Positions 30,576 to 42,991 of a stretch of 51,602 bases of DNA are shown here, piece after piece (within the stretch, counting starts at the first letter, position 1; every line of letters begins with the position of its first letter). The stretch spans positions 1-51,602 of the forward strand of contig NOWV01000313.1 of assembly GCA_003344405.1 (NCBI GenBank), written 5' to 3'. The DNA is from Trichoplax sp. H2 (Eukaryota > Placozoa > Uniplacotomia > Trichoplacea). The notes under the pieces were generated by a model. The model saw nothing but the letters and a program-made list of their open reading frames with translations, was not told where the DNA came from and searched no databases. The translations under genes were made by a program, and so were the position numbers.

Positions 30576-32732
30576 GAATTATAATTGTCAATACGGATAC
30601 GCATATATAGAATTAGGATTAGAATTTTTAATCTTTACCAGCAACCATATTGCCGATATAAATCCTAACGATGAGATGAACCATTATGAAACTTCAGTGA
30701 GCTGATATACGACATTTATACACAATCTTTACCGTACTTAATTAGCTTTTAGTTGTATTTATCAGCTTAATTGAATTATTATTCCCTTAAATTTTCTTTC
30801 GACCAAGTTATGATAAAAATTGTATGCCTGCCTCTACGAATAAGTGATAGATCAGTATAGATACAAAATTGTACTGATAATGTGATGATAGTAATCTCGC
30901 ATTCGTGTCAGTATGTAAAATTACAATTCTTTCGCTATTCATTCTAAGTTCTGTAGGGAAATTAATAGAAGCACTTAATTTTGGAAATAAAATACTAAAA
31001 ACTTATTCTATTTTTATTAAGATCTGCTATTATAAAACTGGGTAGTATCGTAGAATGAAAAGATATTAACGATAAATGTGTTGTAGTAGAAGCCGTAAAA
31101 TCGATTGTATTCAGCTAGAGTATGGATGACCATAACAGACTGCAATATGATGATAAATAATCTGAATTTATCACACTCAACTTGTAACATAGGTGTAGAA
31201 AAATGGGCTTTATATAAAGTAATATAGTACCAACGATAAATATAAGATGGCAGTACCAGTTCCTAGAAGCATCATAGCATCAAAGATACTACATTTGCAA
31301 GAGAATACAGTCTGGGATCGAGCTGTCTACCGCTTATGTTGTCAGGGTATAATTCCACCTACCATCCCTTGAAACGATCAGCGCGGGGGTATTTTTATAC
31401 TACTGTTAGATGACTTTGATTATGGGTTCATTTCAATAGGTCAGTATAAGATTCTTACAGTACTTTTTACCTCAAGATTTCTTCATGTAAAACGAATAGC
31501 TCTAAGGTAGTAATTTCTGTAGAGTACTGATTATTAAAATAGTATTCGTTATATCGTTAAGGGTGGCCACTGGGCCTTTAAATTTTGATTCGATGTAATA
31601 CTCTGATGAAAATTGAATAAACATAGAATCTTTACAGAGTTTTCTACACAGCCATTTTGATTGTTATATTTTCTTATAACGGCTGCTTTCGACAGAGCAA
31701 GCTTTGCTTGCATACTCAAGCTATCGTTAGATACATCATAATGATTGGTATAAATTTGACCACAGTACTAAGGACATTGTACCGCACTGTAGATATCTTT
31801 TACAGTACCTGCTAATCTTAACTTGGTATGTCCATCGCCGTACATTAGTTATCATAATGTGCTTTGGACCATTTACTAATCTTAATATAGCATTTCATCC
31901 ATCAAGTCATTATTGAAAAGTAGTATTCTACAAGCATTGCTGTGAATAAAGTAGTGCCTGGCTATTACTGGGATATATATTATGTCGAATGGTAATACTA
32001 TCTATTAATTATTAACAAATAAGTACATTATCGTAACCCGTCAGCAAAGGGACGTGAATTTATACTAGTATATTATAATACCAACCACTAAGTATTCTGC
32101 TATACATTGTATGTTATATCATTATTGGAACTTTTGAAACTTCAGTAACAGATCATAGGCTTTCTGTATCAGTATTTCTATAAGAATGCAATATTATCAG
32201 TAAACTTTGCAAGTGCAATCATAGGCTTTCGAATTATTTAGCCATACAATGGTCAGAATTCAGGCAATTATTAAATTCGATATAGCCTATAACTTTAAGT
32301 AAAACTAGGCAGAATAAATTATTTTGGCTATTTATTCCTTAACAGAAAAAATTGTCTTGATTTCCCTAAATTAGAACTTTAGCCTGATGGATTTGATCAT
32401 AAAAAATAAACAATAACAAAAATTCAATCAACTATCTACGATATGATTGAACGATCTTAAAAAATATGTGTGTCCTAATTTATAAGTTCTATAATCTACT
32501 GTGTGCAGTTACTAAAGCAATATCACGCCTGTAGTAAGGCAAAGGTGTATTTACGTATTTATAATTACTGGTGTACTAGTCTATAAACTATCTCATTCTA
32601 GGCTTCATTCCTCCGATTTCTAACGAGATGTGCAATGCTACGATTAACTAAGCCGACAACAACTAGTGATTAGAATTATTTTCTTCATACTCCTTTATAA
32701 TTACAGTAAAATACCGCTTTACTACAATTATT
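30576..32732. other. Intergenic, nothing recognised
   Basis: AT-rich sequence between the receptor and the small gene, without a supportable exon. The piece at 31298-31375 has a B-box-like TCGATCCC on the minus strand but no tRNA fold. Confidence 0.4.
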
Positions 32733-34422
32733 ATGCCAAAAGATGCGGGTGAGCAATTTTACTTCCTAAATAATATAAATTCTCATAACATGCGTTCTAG
32801 CTTTCGGTAGAAAAAATATTAGCAACATGGCAAAGGCCAATGATCATTAGAATTGATGATTCCGTACGGTATTTTATTTACTAGATACATATTTATTTCA
32901 TCCTTATTATTGCTAGTATCTAGTTGATGTTATTTAAATATTTTATATAAGTTTATATTCATATGTCACAAACTCCCGTGTGACAAGATAACGTTGTGAT
33001 CGAATCTACGATCTCGCAATAATTCGTACGCCTTCGATTTCCGTTATACTTCTAACCTTAGGAACTAAGAACTAACTGTTATTAATTTGTCCAATCGTTT
33101 AAATAGATTTTATCTACAGCTTTTTTACACACCTCTTAGAATACTACTAATCCAACTATAGATATAAATGACCTTTAACACATCACAATTTAAATCGTAC
33201 CGTCTACAATCTATATCTGGTTACGTAATCTCCTCGGCTTACAATATCATTGTAGCCGCAAAGCATGTACTATTTTGGTACGGTGAGTTAGCACCGTGAC
33301 ATCATAGTAATATGGTCGGCCATTAAAACAAGGAAATCTATTGTTAGACAAAGTAGCATCATAAAAGCTGTATGGCTCAATCATTTCCCAATTTCATGCA
33401 TGTATGATGTTATTACATCAAAATTTTATCTAAATGAAGAATATCAGTCCAATAGTGCTCGCTAATGTACAGTTATGACTTCAATCGTTATAATACAGTA
33501 GTTGGTTTGCAATAAATGATAAATATTAACACTTGATTGTAATAACTGTAAATAAGGATATTTTTGCGTTACATTTCAAATCTACATTCTTGATGATTGA
33601 TAAATTCTCAAAAATGGATGGAAATAACTTGTTAAATTGAGTTATTTCTGCAGATCAAAAACTTAGGATATCATTTTAAATCTATTGGAGATTATCCTAC
33701 AATCGAATAAGCTGTATAGAATTGCTAGGGACAGAGAAATTATATTGTCTTATTTTTTAGTCATTACTCTAATTGAAATACTACATTTTTGTCGCAGATT
33801 TAGCATATTCAGACATTGACAACATTCATCTTACGTGGATATTATACGAGAAGTAATCCCAAATTTCAATGCAACAAAATTCTGATCAATAGAATAAAAT
33901 TTTGAGCGTATAATGAAATTTTTGTAAAAATTTAATTTTGTTTAAATTACAAGTTTGATTCTTACCGTTTGAGCTGTTGCAAATATGATGGGATAGTGAG
34001 GCAGTAGTCAAATTTCATTGTAGTGGTAAAAGGAATTTAATTTTATCTACTACAAAATAATGTTTTATTCTTACAATATCTCGAGTACTGTCGTATTAAA
34101 ATTTAAACGATAATCTACTATAATAGATTTGTTGTAGCTGGACAGACTAAACTTCTTTACAAAAACATGTATCATTTCTGGTATCAATGGCATCATTTTC
34201 TATTTTGGAACGAGAATAGTGCTTAATTTTGGTATTACAATGATATTAATTTCAGAATAGACATTAAATCTCTCTTGAAATTTACTTTTATTTCGATATT
34301 AGTCTAATTCCAGCCTAGCCGTGAATGGTCAAATTGACAAATTGAAGGCTAGACAGGAGGCTAGGGCAAATTTAAAATTAAAGACTAAAATTAATCAAGC
34401 AAAATCATTATCAAAAGATTAA
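32733..34422 (+). CDS. Small three-exon gene, 59-residue charged helical protein, function unknown
   Basis: Exons 32733-32748 (MPKDA plus one base), 33798-33852 and 34314-34422. Phases fit exactly: G|AT at the first join and AA|C at the second, with donors GTGAGC and GTAATC and acceptors GTCGCAG and TTCCAG, giving 180 nt ending in TAA. The middle exon encodes LAYSDIDNIHLTWILYE. The last encodes a Lys/Arg/Gln/Ala-rich segment (QIDKLKARQEARANLKLK) likely to form an amphipathic helix or coiled coil. No signal peptide or membrane segment is seen. I do not recognise the family. Evidence is splice logic and a nearby poly(A) signal only; chance assembly of three short open pieces is possible. Confidence 0.45.
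32964..33301 (-). mobile_element. Solo LTR (TGTCAC family) in intron 1 of the small gene, TSD TCATA
   Basis: The 338-bp unit runs from TGTCACAAAC to CACCGTGACA and is flanked by TCATA at 32959-32963 and 33302-33306. On the minus strand it starts TGTCACGGTGCTAACTCACC, a terminal hairpin, has a TATTTAAACG box, and ends with CGTTATCTTGTCACACGG then GTTTGTGACA. It lies on the strand opposite to the surrounding gene. Confidence 0.85.
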
Positions 34423-34470
34423 TTTATCCTGTGCCTATTCGGCATTGTTCTTACTTAGCCTATAAGATTT

Positions 34471-34476
34471 AATAAA
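34471..34476 (+). terminator. Polyadenylation signal of the small gene
   Basis: AATAAA about 50 bp after the TAA at 34420-34422. It supports a transcript end here, but the hexamer is common in AT-rich DNA. Confidence 0.35.
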
Positions 34477-37400
34477 TTTATTAAAATTTAAAGTTAATGA
34501 TGGGATAGAGCTAATGGAAAACAGCTGTGCACAGATTTTTATTTTAAATATTAAAATAGATTAAAAGGAAAGAGTTATCGTAGTTACGAAATAGATGGTA
34601 TTCGCTATTAAAATTTGATTTAATTTAATCATCCCTATAAAACTAACTTGCCATTGTTGTTTAATACTTCACATCGTCCAATATCGAATATTTTAGCATT
34701 AGAATTATATTTTTAGATATTTCATAGATTATCTAAAAATTAGCATTAGAAAAATGAAAACTTTGAACGTATCCGAAACAAAAATTATTTGTACTATCCA
34801 GCCGTTGGGAAGATACTTTAACAATTCACGATGATATATTTTTATATAGGAAGAACCGGTGGTTAATTATTGAACATTATTTTTATGGATTTGATTGTGA
34901 TCATATAAACCTTTGTCTCTTTCAAGATAAGGTATGAAAAAATAACCATTACAACATATTTCTATTTGGTAAATTCTTATGCATATAATTAAGGGTCTGA
35001 AAGAATTTTTTTCATTTACTTTGGATATGTAACAACGCCGTTATTATTCATAATTTTATCATTTTTATGTAAATCATGGAATAATCAAATGTTCTGTCTT
35101 TCTTTAAATGCCTAGAGATGAAATATCTTCCGCTAGTCTACTGCTGCAAAATCAGATTACGTCAAGATTACTACAAAAGAAAGATAATTTATGATGTTGT
35201 AAAATAGGGTCCGCTTATTAATTAATAGGGTATTATTTAAAACAATAACAGCCGAAAGTGTTTCTTTCTTTATATTTTTAGTTTTAATTTACTAATTTAG
35301 TTTTTACTGTTGTAATGAATATATGGCAACACAAAAAGGTATTGAAATAGCATTTCTCACCGAGTTTATTGTTCTTTAATTTTCCCATGTAATGATAATA
35401 TTGTCACGTATTTCATTCTATACTATTTAAGGAATAACTGGATAGGATTCAGTAATGTTCTTAATTTCCTTTGAGCATGGTAGTAATCGTCGAAGAATTC
35501 TAGGTCCATGTTGACTTCATCGAATGCCTAGGATCGATATTGGTTTTCCCTGTTTCGTAAAAATAGCCATAGAAGCATACTTAAGGTTAGATTAAAATTA
35601 ATCACGATTCTTTCCAACGTTCATGGAACTAGTATTAAATTGTGGAAATAACCTTTATTTGAAACTTAGTAGATAAAAATTGACACTATTATCGATATCC
35701 ATTAACACTTTATTCTCAAAAGTATATGAAGCCCTTTTAGGTCTTAATTGCACTAAATCAGATTTATACTGACGTAGTAAAATGTATTGTAATATATTTT
35801 TCTTTGATAACTTTCGGTTAATATATAGAACTGAAACATCATGAGGGCACTAAATTCTTAATAGCTAAAATAATCTTTACTGATTACGATCAACTTGATC
35901 GACGCTAACTGAGTAAGAACTAGATATATGTGCGATAAAATGTTTATATTTTGCAACATATCCCTATTAAGAGCGCGCTGTGTCGATATATTTTTAGCTA
36001 GAATTAGTTAGCTGTATAATTTATTACGACTGTATAAATATAAATCAAATTTTGTAATTTCATCGGATTATCAGCGTTCATCGAGAGAAAATCAAACTTT
36101 CATCAATTTAAAAATCTTGACAGACGCTGATTGATTTCTTTAAGTTTGAATTGATGTTTAAAAATTATCCTTTAGTACTTTTTCTGCTATGGTTCATTCT
36201 TCAGTGGTTATCGCTGAGTATTTTTATGGTCCATCAAACATTGCACTTGTAAAGGCAGAAACCTGAGAATGAAAAGCGAGACATACACTAATTTATTGAA
36301 AAATTTCAGGTATCTAAATTATTTTACTACATTCTATAGGCCCTGCTGATTTATCTAAATTAGTAATAATTTTAGCTAAAAATAAGTACAGTAAATTAAA
36401 TGTTATAATAATATATAAAGAATGGAAACGAAAACTCTATTTTAGTGTTTGTTAGTCTTTATCAATTTTCTTAGTAAATGTAAACCTGGTCGGTATTATG
36501 AAAAAGCGGTTGATAAATTGAGCACAACAATTTTCTACCTCCATATTGCAATTGGTGTACACATGTTCATAAAATACAACCTTGAATAAATTACTTAAGA
36601 ATGTTACAGTTTGACTTTATATAGTTCATTATAAAAATTAACAACATTAATCCTCTGCAATTCATTTGTAAATTTGGGAAATTATTTCATAACGATAGAC
36701 GTCAAGCAGAAAAAATCATTTATTTTTAAATTTACGGAATAACCATATAATACTATTGCATTATAGCTCTCAACTACAAGAAATTGATGTTTGCAAATAA
36801 TGTCAAGGACTAATGTCGCCATACTTGTGGTGTTGCTGTTTTAATTTTATCTTGTACGCTACACAGAATTTTCTAACATAAGAATTTTATAGATATCTTA
36901 TAATTGCATTACAATATAACTTCATAATAGCCAAATCTCACTGTAAACAAGTTGGATTTTTGCGAGGAGAGAGTTAAGTAAAATGTCTACAGCTTTTTAA
37001 GGGTGTTTAGTTTGGTTTAGTATCAGTTACGAAATTTTAAAGTACTAATACTCTTCTGTGAGTACGCGCTTCTAATTTACACTCGCTTCCCTACTGACTG
37101 TAATGAATGGTTTGATAATTTTTGAGAGGTTAAGTAGCATAAATATCATTTAGAGATTATAAAAATGGGTACTGTAGAAAAAGATTATTTATTTTAGATA
37201 ATAAGCTGTATAATATTGAGGTATTTAGCATAAAACAACGGGCAATCTATCATGAAGTGGGCTGAGAAGTCCAACACTCAAATCTATAACAGTTGAGATA
37301 CGTAGAAGAAATAGCGGAACTTACAGTTCCCGAAGCAGAAAACATACAGAAAGTTAAAGTTTAGAATTAAAAACCATTGATGCTATATTAGTTCAGGTGC

Positions 37401-40400
37401 TAGCAAATGACTTTGATCAGTGGGAAAAAAATATAAGTATTGTAAGCTATTAAAAGCAGCAGTCTACAGTTGCTCGTAGCGCGAAAGGCTGAAAACAGCG
37501 TCAATATGTAAGAATAAGCTACGGTAGAATTATAGCTAAATCTTCATGCATAACAATGATCAGACTATAACAACTTAAATTTAATCGTTATAAGAATTAA
37601 TTTAAAGCTGACATACGTAGATAACAATTAATATTACTTAGATAGCATTAAAAAAGCACACTATTGTCTACATTAATGCAAAAGGGTAGGCAAAAGTATT
37701 TATCAATAAATTTTAACTTAAGGCATCTAACTAAGGCCGTATGAAGCCTATAGAAGATCGATTGCGTACCGATCTACAGTTCAATATTTGACGGTAATCT
37801 TTAAGTTACGAATTATTTTCGATCTATTTCATATCTTGATGACATTAACACTGTATCGACTATTCCTAACAATACATATTTCGCAAATACGTATGCTATA
37901 TAAGTAGCAATTGCATATGGGTTTTCATAATCGGCGGTGTTACCCAAAATTGCAAGTAATTGTCAATGTACGAGTAAGTATAAGATAAGATGCGGCAGCT
38001 AACTCATAAATTAACTTTCCGATTAAATATAACTACTTCGTAATTAACAAAATAGACACAAGTAGCAAGCGTAAGTAGCGGCAATATGAATTTTGGATGC
38101 ATCCGCCACGTCTTGAATTTAGAAAAGTTTATCATATCACAAGATCAAAACTCCTGCTCTTGGGCTACTAACTGAATCAGTATCAATTCTAAAATTGCAA
38201 TTACTTTGAATGATTGATTTCGAATCATTTATGACCTAAAAGACTCATGGCTACACTTAGTAGCGTATCTGAATATACTGTACTATAATTCGTTTCACTG
38301 TTGTTACTAAAATTTTTGGTAAAGTTACGCTTGTCTATTACAGATAATACGAATCATATTTTGCCTCATAGTTTTGCTTATAGCACTACTTAATTCGGTA
38401 TAAAACTTATATTAATCAAGATAACGTACTCTTTGCTCCTATTGCTTTAATATAAATCTCAGGATTATTACCGTTAGAAGTGATGTCTTTATTTGTATAG
38501 TGAGTTAGTTCTATTGCTCCTTAGTCATGGTATAATTATGAGCAGTGTGGTAAACATGAAATTATCCTAGCGGCATCATCTAGTCGTACCTGATTAAATA
38601 TATCAATACGGCAGATCTCTAAAATTATCAGATTTATGTCGTGAGGTCATAGTTATAAATCCTTCTAAAATTATAACAGCTTATTTACTATCCTGGATAA
38701 GTAATTCATAAATATCAATGTTGCGTTAGCTAGCAATTCCTGGGCATATCAATTAAGAACTATGCTATCTCATCTAATCTCGTAGAATAACCCTTTTGGA
38801 CTTCATAATTTACGATACTAGAAGCCATGTAAGCAATTTATCACTTAGAATTTAGAAATATAAACCATGGCTTTTATTATCATGAATGATCATGGTAAGA
38901 TCTACATTTGTTTGAAGAGTTTATGAGATATCTGGGAGTGTTCTAGATTCAGATCGCTGCATTATTATTAAACAATCTTCAGAAAATACTGTTGTTCTTT
39001 GGCCAGTGAAAATGAATTAAATTTTATTCTTAACTTCGCATGTAATATTCCAATAATTGAATACGGCTGCGTATTTATCGTATGCAAAAGGTTCAAATTC
39101 ATACCTATAAATAACCATAGGGTAATGGAGTTCTAAAAAATTTTAGATCTTATTATTAAAGCTAGCATTCTTCCAAGGACGATCACAACATAATATACTT
39201 AAACAACTTTAGGTTATGAAAGCTGTTGCACGTTAATCGTATTTTCATACTGTAATAAATCACTACAGAACTTTCAAACTTTGCTGTATAGAATCATAGT
39301 TGAAAAATAGTAGAATTTTGTGAAAATATTTAATTCGCTAGCAGTAGGTAAGCGTTTTAAGATTATAAGAAAATGAAATGTTAATATTATCCATGTAAGA
39401 TAATTATTTGAAAATTCAGGGATTATCAAATTTAAATGCCCTTGTAGAGGTCTTGCTTGAGCTTCATGAACTCTCAGAATTTATACGGGCAATGTTTAAT
39501 CCAAATCCAAGAATATCACACAGAATCTCTATACAGAAGTAATAAAATTTAAGAAGCTAGAGACCTAAACTAAAGTTACTTAAAATGGTATCAAGGTGTA
39601 ACCATATAATTAAAAATGTAAAAGATATTTGCACGATACAACTAGCAATTGATTCTGGTATCTCATTTATATTGGCGTGAGGTTAACTACTCAAATTTTA
39701 TTAATTCTAATGAATTATAGAAGAATTAGATGAAGCATAAGGGCTGCGAAGAGATATTTATTTAAGGTTACGATGAGTCCATTGTCATGTTAGCTTTAGC
39801 TATAACCAGTAGGATATCCCGCTTGTGATACATTACCTAAATATACTTTTATCATAAAACTCTAACGCTGTTCTGATCAATAATTTAGTTTTGGATTAGG
39901 AAGGTTTGTCAGATTATTTGACATGCTTAATCAAAAGTCTCGAATTAGTATGTCTACTATAGAATGGAAGCATTTATTGATACGGTTTGTATACAAGTAA
40001 TTTGTGTGCAGATTTGTCAAAGTGGTATTGTCCAGTTTATCTTAGTCATTTTCAGTTGTTCTTAAGAGAAGAAGAAATTGGAAATCTTCACTGACAGACG
40101 GACGTATCAATAAACGTTGATATTCAAGGCTATTTATTTGGTGTTGACCTTCGTGTATCACATTAGGGAATTACTCTATTTTGCTAATTCAAATTTTGGG
40201 TTACGTAAGTGAATCTACAGTAATAGCAGGAGACTATTACTCGATCATTTACAGCACGATGTAGGAAGAATCTATTTAAAGCTTCAAAATTGTTTAATAA
40301 ATCATTCTCTTCTTAATGAATAAAATAAGGTACATTATTATTCGTTTCTGCCATTGATAACTTACGTTTTAAACCATAGTATATCTTGGACAAATTAGAC

Positions 40401-42425
40401 TCTAAGACATTGGATAAACGTAGTTGTGGGATTGTTACTGTTGAATTAGTTATTAAAAAACAAAAATATTTCTACTTAGCTAAGTTCCTGATTTTTACGA
40501 TCTGATTCTTTATAATAGCTAAAATTGAATAACAAAAACTAATCACTTGAGTGATGTCTAAACCCAAGTATCGATATAATCAAGGTTCTACAAAGATTTG
40601 TTCGTTATTTGAAGGCAATGCGTTGGCAATATACCAAATAACAAAATCTTATTATTTAACGCACTGAGTTCAATTTGTGAGATAAGGTCTGACATCGTGA
40701 ATACCATAGCAAAAAACACTTTCGCATATAATTTCTTAAGCCTTAACAGCTGTTTATTTCAAAAGTTCGATGAGATAAAAGTAACGCGATAAAGCCTATT
40801 ATCTATAGCTGCTACAGTTACATCATCCCAGTAGTTACAATGGTAATTAATCGTTTTAAAGGTATTTGAGCTACTATAAAATATCAATGGCTACTCTTTC
40901 AAGTATTTTAAGAGCTGCATTATTTCTAATTTTAATATCTATTTGTTAGCAACACATATTTGAAAAACAGCAACTTAATTCAAAAAGTAAAAGCAATAAA
41001 TTTCCTTATGGCGAAGTTTGAGATAATTTATTTATCGATATCTCGCATGGTAATGTCGAGAATCGTACTTTATAATACTTGACAACTGGACCTCAGTCTG
41101 GACTAAAATTAACTTTATACAACAAAATTCTCGACCTCGTCTTACTGCATCTCGGTGAAAATGTAGGACTTCTTTTAAAATATGTAATAAATAATTAGAG
41201 TGGCTATAGAAATAAACTTTATAAAATCGTAGAATTTTAGCTACTGACTATCTCTATGGAACTATAAAGATAAACGTATTAAAGTTTCTAATTCTAGATA
41301 TGAAAAGAAGATAACGTACTCGCAATCTGCTTGATCAATGTTATTTTTATCTATAATTATAATAAAAGAAAAGCTTCTGATACGAACATAGACTCAAGTT
41401 TTACCCATATTAGCTGCCCCTTTTAGGTAGAGACTAGCAAACTTTCTACCAGGATTTATAATAGTATAACCTAGAATACTTCAAAGATAATTTGCACTAA
41501 ATTTGCTATACACGTACTTTACGTATATTCGATTAAGAGCTTAGACTAGCAGTAACCAAGTCATAAAACTACGATTTAAGACAAGATCTTATATTACGAC
41601 TAAATAATTATTGATATAACAACAAGCTATCATGAATGGTTAGCTCTATAATTCTCAATTTGTTAACTCAAGCGTTGAGCTTTTAGATTCGAGCGAAGTC
41701 CAAATGCGACACATAGTCAATACCGCTTTAAATTTTAGAAGTAATGTTCGATTATCAGTCCGTCTATCTCAGAAGAATTCACTTTCATTTTCTTAAACAT
41801 AGTAAAAATGGCTACAATAAACGGAATAATCAACTTCAACTTTAGAGCAAAAATTCCATATAACTTATATTAAATAAAATCAAATATACGCGTACCTTTA
41901 CAATGTTCCGTCTAGGTGTTAAGGGTTGTATTAGCTCATATATTACTTAAAGGACAGCTCTACAAGTATAAAGGTGTCAGCTACGGGCCTTTTATGCATA
42001 TAACAGGAATGAAACAAATACACTGCTTCAGTATATCAGCCATCATCCAAAATTTATCAAGCACAACTGACTATTCTATATCAGATAGCTTTTTATTGCA
42101 TATTGCTATTACACATTCAAAACTGTTTTACCACTGTTATTAGCTGAAGTCACGTAGAGAAGTGACGTTAAGTTGTATTAACGCTAACTAATACTAAGAT
42201 GTACCAAAGTCCAATAAATTAACCGACATATGATTATACGATCAACTGGAGTACGCACTGTAATTAGACTTATGCTACTTCAGACATAAACTTGGCCTAG
42301 CGTAATAGTGCAAGCTATTACAAGTCGCTACATAGTTGTTTATAATGAATCTATAAATGCCATGATATTTAATGCAACCCGATTTAATGCCGTCATAACC
42401 TCACCAAGTCATGAAAATAAAATAC
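34477..42425. other. Long AT-rich stretch without a supportable gene
   Basis: No ORF longer than 75 codons occurs and no chain of exons could be built. Around 36185-36265 and 37140-37500 there are less AT-rich pieces with short open readings (for example VLANDFDQWEKNISI at 37397-37441 between an AG and a GTAAG). The implied introns would be only 21-44 bp and frames clash, so no gene is called. Confidence 0.35.
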
Positions 42426-42430
42426 CTGGC

Positions 42431-42986
42431 TGTAATGTAACTAGTATTGTGATTGTAGACTATTAGCCATGTTTAGTACAGTATAGTGTACGGTAGATAT
42501 TTATCCTAAGAGATATTTGGTAGCTATAACTATAGACTGTAGTGGTAGAGACTCTATACTAGAGTACAGATGATTATATACAGTAGGGTGTTGAGTTACT
42601 AATAAGGCTATAGGTAAGAATAGAACTGTAAATCATATATTAGGATATGGTTAATTCATTGCACTTTGGCTGGTGTGAATAATATCTACGTAAGTACTGT
42701 AGTCGTATCCATATTGGATTAATGATGGTCCGCAGTAGAATAGTCTTTCTAAGAATAATTTAACTATGTGTAATATAAGGTAAAAGGTTGCCATGCGGAT
42801 TGTAGCTGCGAATACTACGAAAAGTATAAAAGTATACAACTTTAGATTATTCAGTTAGTTCGTTCTAGAAGTCTTTAGTAGTAGTATTCGACTAGAGTAG
42901 AGCTGTGTCTAGTTAATCTTTGTATAAGATTCAATAAAGCCCTTATTTTTCTAAAATTTGGAATTTCGTAATTGGTATATATCACA
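42431..42986 (+). mobile_element. Solo LTR (TGTAA family), TSD CTGGC
   Basis: The 556-bp unit starts TGTAATGTAACTAG and ends ATATATCACA, flanked by CTGGC at 42426-42430 and 42987-42991. GTATAAAAGTATAC (about 42823) is the promoter and TTCAATAAAGCCC (about 42930) the poly(A) signal. The composition, richer in G on this strand, differs from the surroundings. It is related in layout to the LTR at 18447-18801. Confidence 0.75.
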
Positions 42987-42991
42987 CTGGC

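Noticed and set aside
31298-31375. Minus-strand tRNA
   Set aside because: Only a B-box-like TCGATCCC and a poor A-box; stems do not pair.
31640-31696. ATAACGG...TTCGACA as the end of another minus-strand LTR
   Set aside because: No hairpin partner and no left end with the flanking GAGCA.
41916-42143. 75-codon ORF
   Set aside because: No recognisable motif or splice context; length is within chance for this region.
42150-42172. GTCAC...GTGAC inverted repeat as an LTR terminus
   Set aside because: No matching second terminus or 5-bp target duplication was found.
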